Positions 15,103-24,057 of a stretch of DNA of 40,849 bases are shown here, one piece after another. The stretch is taken from NCBI GenBank assembly GCA_903851035.1, contig CAINND010000064.1, positions 1 to 40,849 on the forward strand, read 5' to 3'. The notes beneath the pieces were generated by a model. That model made no database searches and was not told where the DNA came from. It saw nothing but the letters and a program-made list of their open reading frames with translations. Source of the stretch: an uncultured Acidobacteriota bacterium. Its GTDB lineage: Bacteria; Acidobacteriota; Terriglobia; Terriglobales; Acidobacteriaceae. The translations under genes were made by a program, and so were the position numbers. Position 1 is the first letter of the stretch, and every line of letters begins with the position of its first letter.

Positions 15103-16671
15103 ATGGCCAACGAAGAACGCTACAGGGAAATAGCCGCCGCCACCATCGAAGAGTTGCTCCACTCCCGCACCCAGGAGGTGGCAACGGAGATTGCGCGCCG
15201 CGTCGCCGCCGAAGTTCCCGCCGCCAGCAGTGACGACCCGCTCTCTGCCTCCATGGACGCACCGGCCGGCAATCTGATCGAACTCCGCGACGGCTCCCTG
15301 GCCATTGCCGCCACCGCCACGCAGACCGAGACTCTGGAAGCTCTCATCGCCGCCGCCTCGGCCATCACGCCAGGCTGCGGATTGCTCATCCTGCGCGGCT
15401 CGCAGGCCGTTGGCTGGAACAGCCGAGGACTGGTCGAGGGCGATCGCTTTAAGCGCGTGGTGCTGGATTGCGCCCACGGTACCGCCGCTCACGTAGTCAG
15501 CACCATCCAGCCCGCCGAGGTTGCCGCCAGCGAGTTGGATAAGACCTTCACCGCCGCTCTCGGATTGCAACCGCAGGCCCGGCTGGCTATCCTGCCCGTT
15601 CTGCTCAAGGATCGCGTGGCCGCCCTGCTGGTGGCGCTGGTTCCGCATGGCAGTGAAATGCCCGCTCTGCAAATTCTTTTGCAGATGGCGCAGTTTGTCA
15701 TTGATCTTCAGGCCTACCGCAAAGCTGCTCCGGCACCTGCGCCAGCACCAACAGCTACTGCACAGCCAACTGTGCCGGCTAAGCCGCCTGCCGCTGCAAC
15801 GGCAACTGTGGCCGCGCAACCTGCTGCCGCCGCGCCCGCTCCGGTGGAATCGCCTAAGCCCGCAGCCGCGCCGCCGGAGCCGGAGCCGCCGCATATCCCT
15901 GCGCCAATCGTAGCGGCCGCCGTGCCAGTGGCCGCTGCGGCCGTGGCAGCCGTATCGCAGGTTGTCACCTCCGCGCTGGGCGTGGAGCACACGAAGCCCG
16001 CTCCGCCTCCGCCTCCACCGCCACCTGCGCCCGTTCATGCTCCCGTCGATGTAGTTCCAGTAACTGTGCCTGTGGCAGCCGCTCCGGAGTATTCTTTAGC
16101 CAACGCGCCTGAGCCTCATCCCGTCGTCGAAGCTGCGTATGAGGCTCCGGTGATTGCGCCGCCGCAGCCGCCAGTGCCTGTGCCGGTCACGCCCTATGCT
16201 TCGTCCTACACCAATCCGCAGATGGAGCAGATGGTCGAGGCGCACGCCTCCAACGCTCCGCAGGGAGAGGATTCTTTCTACCGCTCGGCCCTGGCTACGG
16301 CCCTGGAGATTGAGCCCGGCGCCGCCCGTCCTGATGATGGCCTGGCCGCCGCTGCCGCCGCCCTGCGCCAGAGTGCCGCGCAGGTGGCCATGGCTCAGCC
16401 CAGCGACGAAGCGCACGACAAGGCTCGCCGCTTTGCCAAGCTGCTGGTGGAAGAAATCAAGCTCTACAACCAGGCCAACGGTAAATTTGCCGAGGGCCGA
16501 AAACGTGGAGACATCTATGGCGTCCTGCGCGAGGACATCGACAAAAGTCGCGCCGCCTATCAGAAGCGCTACGGAGATAGCGTCAGCGACGTGGACTATT
16601 TCTCGCAGGAGCTGGTGCGCATCTTAGCTGACAACAACCGCGCCATGCTGGGACCCGGCTATCAGGGGTAA
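15103..16671 (+). CDS. GAF-like protein with Pro/Ala-rich linker and conserved C-terminal helical domain
   Basis: The 522-residue product has three parts. Residues about 1-205 hold a helix and a GAF-like alpha/beta fold (ITPGCGLLILRG, VALVPHG). About 210-400 is a low-complexity Pro/Ala/Val linker including a run of nine prolines. About 430-522 is a helical domain with KARRFAKLLVEEIKLYN, VLREDIDKSR and YFSQELVRILA, a tail I know from acidobacterial and deltaproteobacterial regulatory proteins of unsolved function. No catalytic domain is seen. ATG 15103 is preferred over a TTG at 15064. It ends 16 bases before the lytic transglycosylase gene, so they are probably cotranscribed. It may be a scaffold or sensor. 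Confidence 0.72.
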   Translation: MANEERYREIAAATIEELLHSRTQEVATEIARRVAAEVPAASSDDPLSASMDAPAGNLIELRDGSLAIAATATQTETLEALIAAASAITPGCGLLILRGSQAVGWNSRGLVEGDRFKRVVLDCAHGTAAHVVSTIQPAEVAASELDKTFTAALGLQPQARLAILPVLLKDRVAALLVALVPHGSEMPALQILLQMAQFVIDLQAYRKAAPAPAPAPTATAQPTVPAKPPAAATATVAAQPAAAAPAPVESPKPAAAPPEPEPPHIPAPIVAAAVPVAAAAVAAVSQVVTSALGVEHTKPAPPPPPPPPAPVHAPVDVVPVTVPVAAAPEYSLANAPEPHPVVEAAYEAPVIAPPQPPVPVPVTPYASSYTNPQMEQMVEAHASNAPQGEDSFYRSALATALEIEPGAARPDDGLAAAAAALRQSAAQVAMAQPSDEAHDKARRFAKLLVEEIKLYNQANGKFAEGRKRGDIYGVLREDIDKSRAAYQKRYGDSVSDVDYFSQELVRILADNNRAMLGPGYQG

Positions 16672-16687
16672 ACTGGCTGTAGTCGGC

Positions 16688-19081
16688 ATGACCCATAACT
16701 TAAGACTCTTCGCCATTCTCCTGCTCTGTTCCGTCGCCAGCGCGGCTGCGTTTTCGCAGTCCAACGGCGATTCCGCATCCACGCCGAAAAAAGCAGCTTC
16801 GTCCAAGACTGCCGCGCACAAGTCCGCCGCAAAGTCAGCAACCAAGCCCGCGCCCGCAAAATCATCTGCGAGCAAGGCCGCGGCTGGCACAAATAAAGCT
16901 GCGGTCGGCGGCAAAGCCACGGCAGGGAAGTCCCGTCCCGCAGCGCATCGCGTTACGCAAAAGCCGGTGCATCCCGCGCGCGTCATTCGACTGAAGAAAG
17001 CCTTCGTCGCCAGCGCGGAGCTCAAGCCCATGGCGCGTCAGCTTGTCGATTCTCCCACCCCAACGGCCTTTACCGCCGTGGAAGGCTTCGCCCGCCGTCA
17101 TCCCGACAGCGACGCCGGATCGCTGGCCTGGCTCGCCCTCGGCTACGCGCACCTGCGGCAAAAGGAATTTCCGCAGGCCATCGCCGCCCTGGAAAAAGCT
17201 CGCCCTCATGCCGGTGAGCTCTTTGACTATGTGCTTTACTTCGAAGCCAGCGCCGAAGCCAATCTCGGCCATCAGCCCCGCGTCGCCGAGCTGATTAAGA
17301 CCCTCAACGCCTCGGCCGACGAATCCATCTTCGCCAATGCCGAGGCCGTCGAGCTCTACGCCACCGCGCTCGACACACAGGGTCATCCCGACGAAGCTGC
17401 GCGCTATCTTGAGGGCCATCGCACGCCCGCCCGCGCCGCCGTCGAACTTGCCCTGGGCAAGGCTGATCTGCATGCCGGCCGCGCCGAAGGGGCCAACGTG
17501 CTGCGTCATCTCTACTACACTATGCCGCTCAGCGAGCAGGCGGAGACCGCCGCCACCGTGCTCTCCGCGCAGGGCTATCCGCTGGATGGCAACTATGCCG
17601 AGGAAAAACTTCGTGGCGATCTGCTGGCCAAATCCAGCCATTGGGCGGAGGCCATCAAGAGTTATCGCCGCGCCGAATCGCTCGCCGTCGGATCGCAGGT
17701 TGGCGATGTCCGCATCGCACTGGCCGACGTGCTGCGCCACACCAACGCCGGAGAGAGCCGCCGTCTTTTGCGTGACACCGCAGCCATTGGCGAGGCCAAC
17801 GCTCAGCGCCTCTATCTCATCGGCGAAGTCGAGCGCAACGACTCCAATGACTCTGCCGTCTTCGCCAATCTTGAAGTCATGCGCCAGAGCTATCCGGCCA
17901 GTCCGTGGTTTGAGCAGGCATTGCTCTCGGCGGCGAACATGGCGTTGCTGGAAAAGAACTACGATCGCGCCATCGTTTTCTTCAACGAGGCGGCACAGCG
18001 ATTCCGCCAGACCCAGCGCGCCAGTTATAACCACTGGAAGGCCGCGTGGATCATGTATCGCCAGGGCCGCATCAACGAAGCCCGCCGCGCCTTCGAGGAG
18101 CAGGTCGAGCTCTACTCCGACCGTCCCGAGGTTACCGCCGCGCTCTACTGGCGTGCCCGCCTTGCAGAAGACGATGGAGACATCAGCATGGCCCGCGCCT
18201 GGTACGCCAAGCTTAGCGAGCGCTATCCAAACTTTTATTACGCGGTGCTTGCCCGTCAGCGTTTAACCGCGCTCTCCGCCACGCCCGCGCCCGTACACGC
18301 GCAGGATGATCTCCTCACGCACATTCCGCCGCGTAAGCCCACGCCGCCGGAGGCGCAGCAGACCGAGCCGCCGCCCAACCGCCTGCGCGCCGAAAAAGCC
18401 CGCCTGCTGGTCAACGCCGGACTCTTCGAGTACGCCATCCGCGAGCTGCAATCTGAAGGCGCGGGCCAGGGTCCCAACTGGATGACCCTGATGATCGCGC
18501 GCATCCACGCCGACGACGCCGATTACAAGGCCATCCAATATCTTAAAAAAGCCGTGCAGGGTTATTACAGTTACGACTCTCCGGGCCTGCCGCGCGCCTA
18601 CTGGGAGCTGCTCTTTCCGCGTCCCTATTGGAGCGATCTCGTCGCCGGCGCGCAGGCCAACCAGCTCGACCCCTATCTGGTCGCGTCGCTCATCCGTCAG
18701 GAGAGCGAGTTCAATCCTTACGTCGTCTCGCACGCCAACGCCTATGGACTGATGCAACTGCTGCCCAAGGTCGGCAAGCAGGAGGCGCACGCGGCGCACC
18801 TCAGCAACTTCACCACGCAGTCGCTGCTTACGCCACGCACCAATCTGCAACTCGGTACGCATTACTTCCGCAAAATGGTGGAGGCCTACAACGGGCAGGT
18901 GGAATACGCTCTGGCCGCCTACAACGCAGGCAGCAATCGCGTGGATCAATGGTTGGCCGATGGACACTTCCGCGACGTGCCGGAGTTCGTTGAGTCCATT
19001 CCGTTTACGGAGACGCGTGAGTACGTGCAGGCCATCCTGCGCAACGCACAGGTTTACCAGCGGCTGTACCCAAGGGAATAA
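16688..19081 (+). CDS. Soluble lytic murein transglycosylase with TPR-like superhelix
   Basis: Periplasmic enzyme that cleaves the MurNAc-GlcNAc bond of peptidoglycan to give 1,6-anhydro products, the substrates of murein recycling. The 797-residue product has a signal peptide (likely cut after AAAFS), a Lys/Ala/Ser-rich linker (about residues 30-100), a long alpha-helical repeat region as in Slt70 (about 110-600), and a C-terminal SLT domain with LIRQESEFNP (probable catalytic Glu672), YGLMQLLP and LAAYNAGSNRV. The Lys/Ala linker is unusual and may anchor the enzyme electrostatically to wall or DNA. The family is clear; the paralogue name is not. Confidence 0.92.
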   Translation: MTHNLRLFAILLLCSVASAAAFSQSNGDSASTPKKAASSKTAAHKSAAKSATKPAPAKSSASKAAAGTNKAAVGGKATAGKSRPAAHRVTQKPVHPARVIRLKKAFVASAELKPMARQLVDSPTPTAFTAVEGFARRHPDSDAGSLAWLALGYAHLRQKEFPQAIAALEKARPHAGELFDYVLYFEASAEANLGHQPRVAELIKTLNASADESIFANAEAVELYATALDTQGHPDEAARYLEGHRTPARAAVELALGKADLHAGRAEGANVLRHLYYTMPLSEQAETAATVLSAQGYPLDGNYAEEKLRGDLLAKSSHWAEAIKSYRRAESLAVGSQVGDVRIALADVLRHTNAGESRRLLRDTAAIGEANAQRLYLIGEVERNDSNDSAVFANLEVMRQSYPASPWFEQALLSAANMALLEKNYDRAIVFFNEAAQRFRQTQRASYNHWKAAWIMYRQGRINEARRAFEEQVELYSDRPEVTAALYWRARLAEDDGDISMARAWYAKLSERYPNFYYAVLARQRLTALSATPAPVHAQDDLLTHIPPRKPTPPEAQQTEPPPNRLRAEKARLLVNAGLFEYAIRELQSEGAGQGPNWMTLMIARIHADDADYKAIQYLKKAVQGYYSYDSPGLPRAYWELLFPRPYWSDLVAGAQANQLDPYLVASLIRQESEFNPYVVSHANAYGLMQLLPKVGKQEAHAAHLSNFTTQSLLTPRTNLQLGTHYFRKMVEAYNGQVEYALAAYNAGSNRVDQWLADGHFRDVPEFVESIPFTETREYVQAILRNAQVYQRLYPRE

Positions 19082-19121
19082 CTTGATTGATTAGAGATGT
19101 GAATTGAGCGAAGCGCAGGAG

Positions 19122-19625
19122 CTAGTCCTGCTCTCTGTGTCCTTCGAAGCCGAAGATCAGCTCCCAGCCCAGCAGCACCGCGCCGCAGACAATCGCCGAA
19201 TCCGCCAGGTTGAAGTCCGGCCACACGTGCGTGCCAACGTAGAAGTGCAGAAAGTCCGTGACCCTGCCATACAGAATGCGGTCGTAGAGGTTGCCCACCG
19301 CGCCGCCGAGAATAAACGCCAGCGCCAGGCTCATCACCATTGAGCGTCCCACCGAGCGCCACAGCATCCAGCCAACCACCAGCATCGCTGTCGCGCTGAA
19401 GCCAACCAGCAGCGGAATCCTTACGTGTGCGGGCCAGTCGGCAAACATGCTGAAGGCCGCGCCGGTGTTTTCCACGTGTGTAATGCTGAAGAAGCCCGGC
19501 ACGACGGGAATGCTCTCGTAGTTCAGCACCACGCGGTGCGCCACCACGTACTTGGTCAGCCGGTCGGCGGCAATCACCAGTGCGGAGAGTCCGAAGTACG
19601 CTCCCCGCAGGCTGCGCTTATGCAT
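19122..19625 (-). CDS. lspA: Lipoprotein signal peptidase (SPase II)
   Basis: Inner-membrane aspartic protease that removes prolipoprotein signal peptides before the lipidated cysteine. The 167-residue product has four hydrophobic segments and the family blocks FFSITHVENTGAAFS, GGAVGNLYDR (catalytic Asp115) and FNLADSAI (catalytic Asp142). ATG 19625 overlaps the ileS stop by eight bases; a TTG five codons upstream is possible but less likely. The ileS-lspA order is common in bacteria. Its substrates here would include the lipoproteins at 9033-9383 and 33501-34022. Confidence 0.95.
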   Translation of the reverse strand: MHKRSLRGAYFGLSALVIAADRLTKYVVAHRVVLNYESIPVVPGFFSITHVENTGAAFSMFADWPAHVRIPLLVGFSATAMLVVGWMLWRSVGRSMVMSLALAFILGGAVGNLYDRILYGRVTDFLHFYVGTHVWPDFNLADSAIVCGAVLLGWELIFGFEGHREQD

Positions 19626-22479
19626 TGGTCGCGCCCACAATCGTTTTCAGGTTGGCCGAGCAGCGCTCGCACACCGTGGGATACGTCGCATCCTCGCCCA
19701 CATGCGTCGAGTAGTTCCAGCAGCGCTCGCACTTCTCGCCCTCGGCCTTCGTCACTTCCACGCTCAGGGCCGAGCCCTCGCGAATCTCCACCTGGCTGGC
19801 CACGAAGAACGCCGGCAGCTTGTCGGCATACAGACGCAGCCGCTTCAGCTCGTCGCCCGTGGCCGTCACCACAACCTTGGCCTCCAGGTTCGCCTTGATC
19901 GTTTTGTTGTTGCGCAGCTCTTCCAACTGGCGCAGCGCCAGCTCGCGCACGGCGAACAGCGCGTCCCAGTCAGCGCGAATCTGCGCCGCCTGTTCGCGGT
20001 CGCGAATCTCGCCCGTCACGTCGCTCGCGTTGGGGAAGAGCGCGAGGTGCACGCTCTCCGGACGCGACAGCATCTTCGGCATGTACTGCCACACCTCGTC
20101 GGCGGTAAAGCTCAGCACAGGTGCCACCAGCCGCAGCAGCGCCTCGCCAATCCTCCACAGCGCCGTCTGCGCCGAAAGCCTCTCAGGCGATGTCCGCGGG
20201 AAGGTGTACAGCCTATCCTTCAGCACGTCAAAGTACACGGCGCTCAGGTCCACGGCAAAAAATTCATTCAGCCGCTGGTAGATGCGGTGGAAGAGCATCT
20301 GGTCGTACCAGCCTCTGCACTCCTCGGCCACGTCGGCCATGCGCATCAGCATGTACTGGTCCAGCGGCTCCAGCTTGTCAAAGTTCACCGCATCCTGTGA
20401 CGGACGGAAGCCATCGAGGTTGCCCAAAATGTAGCGGAAGGTGTTGCGAATCTTGCGATAGTTCTCCGCCACCCTGGCCATCAGGTGCTCGCTGGCCCTC
20501 ACGTCCTCGCGGAAGTCCACGCTGGCCACCCAGAATCGAACGATCTCTCCGCCCATGCGCTTGGCAATATCCACCGGGTCCACGGTGTTGCCCAGGCTCT
20601 TGCTCATGGCGCGGCCGTTCTCGTCCAGCGTCCAACCATTGGTCGCCACTGAGCGATACGGCGAAACGCCGTTCAGCCCAATCGAGCACAGCAGAGATGA
20701 GTGGAACCATCCGCGGTATTGATCTCCGCCCTCAAGATACATATCCGAGGGCTGCCACCGTCCGTAGATGCCGGGCAGCACGCTCGCCTGCGAGGCGCCA
20801 CTCTCAAACCACACGTCGATGATGTCCATCTCCTTGCGGAACTCCGCGTGGCCGCAATGCGCGCACAGGCTTCCTGCCGGAAGAATCTCCGCCGCGCTGT
20901 GTGAGTACCATGCATTGGAGCCCTCGCGCCCAAACAAATCCACCACGGCGCGGTTCGCATCTTTGGACTCATGCAACTTGCCGCACTTTTCGCAGAAGAA
21001 GACAGCAATCGGCACGCCCCACAAACGCTGACGGCTAATGCACCAGTCCGGACGCGTGGCCACCATGTTGGCAATGCGCTCCTCGCCCCACGCCGGATCC
21101 CACTTCACTCCGGCGATGGCCTTCAGGGCCTCTGTGCGCAGAGTGCCTTCACCCAGCTTGCCTTCCATGCTGATGAACCACTGCTCCGTGGCGCGGAAGA
21201 TGACCGGCTTGTGGCAACGCCAGCAGTGCGGATAGCTGTGCTCGATATCTTCGCGTCCCATCAGCACACCGCGCTCTTTCAGCAGCGCGATGATCGGCTC
21301 GTTGGCCACGCTGACCTTCAAGCCCTCGTACTCCGGCAGCCCGTCATGCAGCACGCCCGCCTCGTCCACATGGCACGTCGGGTCCAGCCTATACTTAACG
21401 CCTGTGTAGAAGTCATCCGCGCCGTGCGAAGGAGCCGTGTGCACCGCGCCTGTGCCCGTGTCCATGGTCACGTAGTCGGCCAGCACGCCCAGCACATCGC
21501 GCTCTAAAAACGGATGCGCAAACACCACACGCTCCATCTGCGCGCCCGCAAAACGAGCCACCACGTCGGCCTGCGATGCCGGAGCGTTCGGCTGTCTGCG
21601 GCTCTTTAAGTCGCATTTAAGAATTGTTGTCGCGGCCAGTTCGTTGGCCACAATGTACACGCCGCTATCGCAATCCAGCGCAACGTACTCCGCGCGCGGA
21701 TTAAACGTCACCGCCAGTGATGCCGGAAGCGTCCACGGCGTCGTCGTCCAGATGATGGTGCTGACCTTGTCAGCATACGCCGCCAGCTCCGGAACAATCG
21801 CAGCGGCGTCGCTCTTCAGCCGGTACTTCACATACACCGTCGGCGAGGTGTGATTCTCGTACTCCACTTCCGCCTCGGCCAGTGCCGTGCGATCCTGGAT
21901 GCACCACCACACCGGCTTCAGCCCCTTGTACACCATCCCTTTTTCCAGGAAGGCGTAAAAGTTCTCGATCACCTTCGACTCATACTCCGGCGTCATCGTC
22001 GAGTACGGATTCTTGAAGTCTCCGAACACTCCCAGCCGCTCGAATTGATCGCTCTGCGTCTTCACCCACTTGTCGGCGTACTTGCGGCAGGCCTCGCGAA
22101 CCTCCAGCGGATCCATCTGCAGCTTTTTGCCGCCCAGTTCCTGGTCCACCTTGTATTCAATCGGCAGGCCGTGACAGTCCCAGCCCGGCACATAGGGCGA
22201 GTCGTACCCAGCCATCGTTTTCGACTTGACGATGAAGTCCTTCAGACACTTGTTCAGCGCGTGGCCAAGATGAATCGCCCCGTTGGCATACGGAGGCCCG
22301 TCGTGCAGCACCCAAGTCGGCGAACCCTTGCGTGCCTGGCGCACCAGGTCGTAGATGCCAATCTTCTGCCAGTGCTCGAGCATCTTGGGCTCGTTCTGCG
22401 GCAGGTTGGCTTTCATCGCAAAATCGGTCTTGGGCAGGTTGACTGTTGCCTTCAGGTCCACGCTGGTATCGTTCTCCAC
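19618..22479 (-). CDS. ileS: Isoleucyl-tRNA synthetase
   Basis: Class I aminoacyl-tRNA synthetase charging tRNA-Ile. The 953-residue product has the HIGH motif in GPPYANGAIHLGHALNK, PGWDCHGLPIE, a CP1 editing domain (TTPWTLPASLA, GTGAVHTAPSHG), CISRQRLWGVP, the KMSKS loop as AMSKSLGN (Ala in place of the usual first Lys) and a C-terminal zinc cluster CERC...CERC. The start codon is GTG at 22479; the out-of-frame ATG at 22487 is not used, and no clear ribosome site is seen. The TATAAT at 22503-22508 is a candidate promoter element. The tandem repeats at 22533-22699 lie upstream of it. Confidence 0.96.
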   Translation of the reverse strand: MENDTSVDLKATVNLPKTDFAMKANLPQNEPKMLEHWQKIGIYDLVRQARKGSPTWVLHDGPPYANGAIHLGHALNKCLKDFIVKSKTMAGYDSPYVPGWDCHGLPIEYKVDQELGGKKLQMDPLEVREACRKYADKWVKTQSDQFERLGVFGDFKNPYSTMTPEYESKVIENFYAFLEKGMVYKGLKPVWWCIQDRTALAEAEVEYENHTSPTVYVKYRLKSDAAAIVPELAAYADKVSTIIWTTTPWTLPASLAVTFNPRAEYVALDCDSGVYIVANELAATTILKCDLKSRRQPNAPASQADVVARFAGAQMERVVFAHPFLERDVLGVLADYVTMDTGTGAVHTAPSHGADDFYTGVKYRLDPTCHVDEAGVLHDGLPEYEGLKVSVANEPIIALLKERGVLMGREDIEHSYPHCWRCHKPVIFRATEQWFISMEGKLGEGTLRTEALKAIAGVKWDPAWGEERIANMVATRPDWCISRQRLWGVPIAVFFCEKCGKLHESKDANRAVVDLFGREGSNAWYSHSAAEILPAGSLCAHCGHAEFRKEMDIIDVWFESGASQASVLPGIYGRWQPSDMYLEGGDQYRGWFHSSLLCSIGLNGVSPYRSVATNGWTLDENGRAMSKSLGNTVDPVDIAKRMGGEIVRFWVASVDFREDVRASEHLMARVAENYRKIRNTFRYILGNLDGFRPSQDAVNFDKLEPLDQYMLMRMADVAEECRGWYDQMLFHRIYQRLNEFFAVDLSAVYFDVLKDRLYTFPRTSPERLSAQTALWRIGEALLRLVAPVLSFTADEVWQYMPKMLSRPESVHLALFPNASDVTGEIRDREQAAQIRADWDALFAVRELALRQLEELRNNKTIKANLEAKVVVTATGDELKRLRLYADKLPAFFVASQVEIREGSALSVEVTKAEGEKCERCWNYSTHVGEDATYPTVCERCSANLKTIVGATNA

Positions 22480-22502
22480 TTCGTCATGCTAGGAATCTTT
22501 CC

Positions 22503-22508
22503 ATTATA
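22503..22508 (-). promoter_or_regulatory. Candidate -10 element for ileS-lspA
   Basis: Exact TATAAT on the minus strand, 24 bases before the ileS start codon. The -35 position is GC-rich and does not match the consensus, so the site is tentative. If real, the leader is very short and no leader-based control is possible. Confidence 0.35.
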
Positions 22509-22532
22509 AATCCCCCGCGCCTGCCCGCGCCT

Positions 22533-22699
22533 GCGGCCGGAGGGCCATCTGTTGGCCCGTACCCTACTTCATCACTAGCCAAGCGCCAGCGGCCGGAGGG
22601 CCATCTGTTGGACCGTACCCTACTTCATCACTAGCAAGCGCCAGCGGCCGGAGCGGTATCCTTTGGCGCGTACCCGACTCTTTACCCGCCGGAGCGGCC
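22533..22699. repeat. Intergenic tandem repeat, 55-56 bp period
   Basis: Copy 1 (22533-22588, 56 bases) and copy 2 (22589-22643, 55 bases) differ by one substitution and one missing C. Copy 3 starts at 22644 and is clearly related but diverged, with the same GCGGCCGGAG opening and a shared TTGG/CGTACCC core. A fourth partial copy begins near 22688. It fills the gap between the divergent ileS and TPR genes and holds no open frame of its own. Confidence 0.85.
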
Positions 22700-22821
22700 T
22701 CATTCCACCTGCCAAACCCCTTATCGCTGGATTTTCCCCCGGCCCCTAGAGCATGATAGATAGATGGTAGAACTCTGCGTGGGCGCCGTAGCACGTTGAC
22801 GGCCGCCGCAGCCTGGTGTGG

Positions 22822-24057
22822 ATGAGCGACTCCAAGGGTATCTGCAAATACTGCCGTCAGCCGCTGAGCACAGATGGCCGCTGCCTCCACTGTCTGGAGG
22901 ACGGTCATGTGTGGACCTTGCGTGACTGGCGTCCGCTGCTGCTGCTGGCCCTCATCATCATCTTTGGATTCAGCTTCACCCGTCTTGTCGTCGGCCACTA
23001 TCAGCAAAAGACGGCTTTGCTCGCCCAGCAATATGCGGCCCAGGGCGATCGTCAGCTCGCCGCCCACCATCCGGCAGAGGCCGTACAGGCCTATGAGAGC
23101 GCCCTCGCCTACTCGCCCGACGAGCGCCACATCCGTCTGAGCCTTGGCGATGCCCTCATCGAGAGCGGCTATCGTAATGAGGCCATGGCCCAGCTCCACA
23201 ACCTGTGGGAGGGCCGTCCCGACGATGCCGCGGTCAACCTCAAACTAGCCCGTCTTCAGGCCCTGGCACGGCAGCCGGAACTGGCTCTGCGCTTCTATCG
23301 CAACGCCATCGAGGGTGCCTGGCCCGGCCGCAACGACCAGGCAGCCGCCAACGTCAGTGTCCGCCTGGAGGCCGCCGAGTACCTCATCTCCCTCGCCCGC
23401 CGTGAGGAGGCGGAAACCGTCCTGATTGGCACGGAAGAGTCCATGCCCGTCTCCAGCGACCAGCAGCCATTGCTCGCCAGCCTCTTCCTCCGCAACGGAG
23501 ACGCCGCCCGCGCGCAGATGCTCTACCAGTTGCTTCTCGTCCGCAATCAGCATGACTCCGATGCGCTCCTGGGCGCCGCCCGCGCCAACTTTCTGGCAGG
23601 GAACTACGATGCCGCGCGCCAGTATCTAGCACGCATCCGCCCCCTCAGCGCTCCCGCCGGCCTGCTCTCCTCCGAGCTCGACGCCATCGAGGCTCTCGAC
23701 CCCTTTGCCCCCGGAGCCACGCCTCGCAGCCGGGCCCAGCGCACCATCTCCGCCTACCAGATCGCCCGCCACCGCCTGGATGCCTGCGACCTGGACAAAG
23801 TTCCGGCCGCCACCCGCGAGGCCGCCAACGTGCAATGGGTGGGACTCCGCCAGTGGGCTGCGCAGCTTGACCCCTTTATGAATCCGCGCAAGCTCCATGG
23901 CCGCGACGATGTGATCGAAAGCTCCATGCGCTTCGCCTTTCAGGCCGAGCTCTCCTCCAACTCCCTCTGCGGCCAGCCCTCCGCGGATGATGAACACCTG
24001 TTGCAGCTAGGACGTCAACGCCTTGGCGTGCTGCAAAGCCCGGGAGGTGTGCGATGA
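22822..24057 (+). CDS. Membrane-anchored zinc-ribbon/TPR protein
   Basis: The 411-residue product starts with a short zinc ribbon (Cys8-x2-Cys11 and Cys21-x2-Cys24), then one transmembrane helix (about residues 36-57), then tetratricopeptide-like helical repeats to about residue 290 and a helical tail. The likely topology is a cytoplasmic zinc ribbon and periplasmic TPR arm. I do not recognise a specific family. A GTG at 22816 adds two residues and is an equal alternative start. The stop overlaps the ATG of the chloride channel gene (ATGA), suggesting a functional link such as assembly or regulation of the channel, but nothing in the sequence proves it. Confidence 0.78.
   Translation: MSDSKGICKYCRQPLSTDGRCLHCLEDGHVWTLRDWRPLLLLALIIIFGFSFTRLVVGHYQQKTALLAQQYAAQGDRQLAAHHPAEAVQAYESALAYSPDERHIRLSLGDALIESGYRNEAMAQLHNLWEGRPDDAAVNLKLARLQALARQPELALRFYRNAIEGAWPGRNDQAAANVSVRLEAAEYLISLARREEAETVLIGTEESMPVSSDQQPLLASLFLRNGDAARAQMLYQLLLVRNQHDSDALLGAARANFLAGNYDAARQYLARIRPLSAPAGLLSSELDAIEALDPFAPGATPRSRAQRTISAYQIARHRLDACDLDKVPAATREAANVQWVGLRQWAAQLDPFMNPRKLHGRDDVIESSMRFAFQAELSSNSLCGQPSADDEHLLQLGRQRLGVLQSPGGVR

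Noticed and set aside
22533-22699. CRISPR array
   Set aside because: The units are adjacent with no unique spacers, the period is one whole repeat, copies decay quickly and no cas gene is near.
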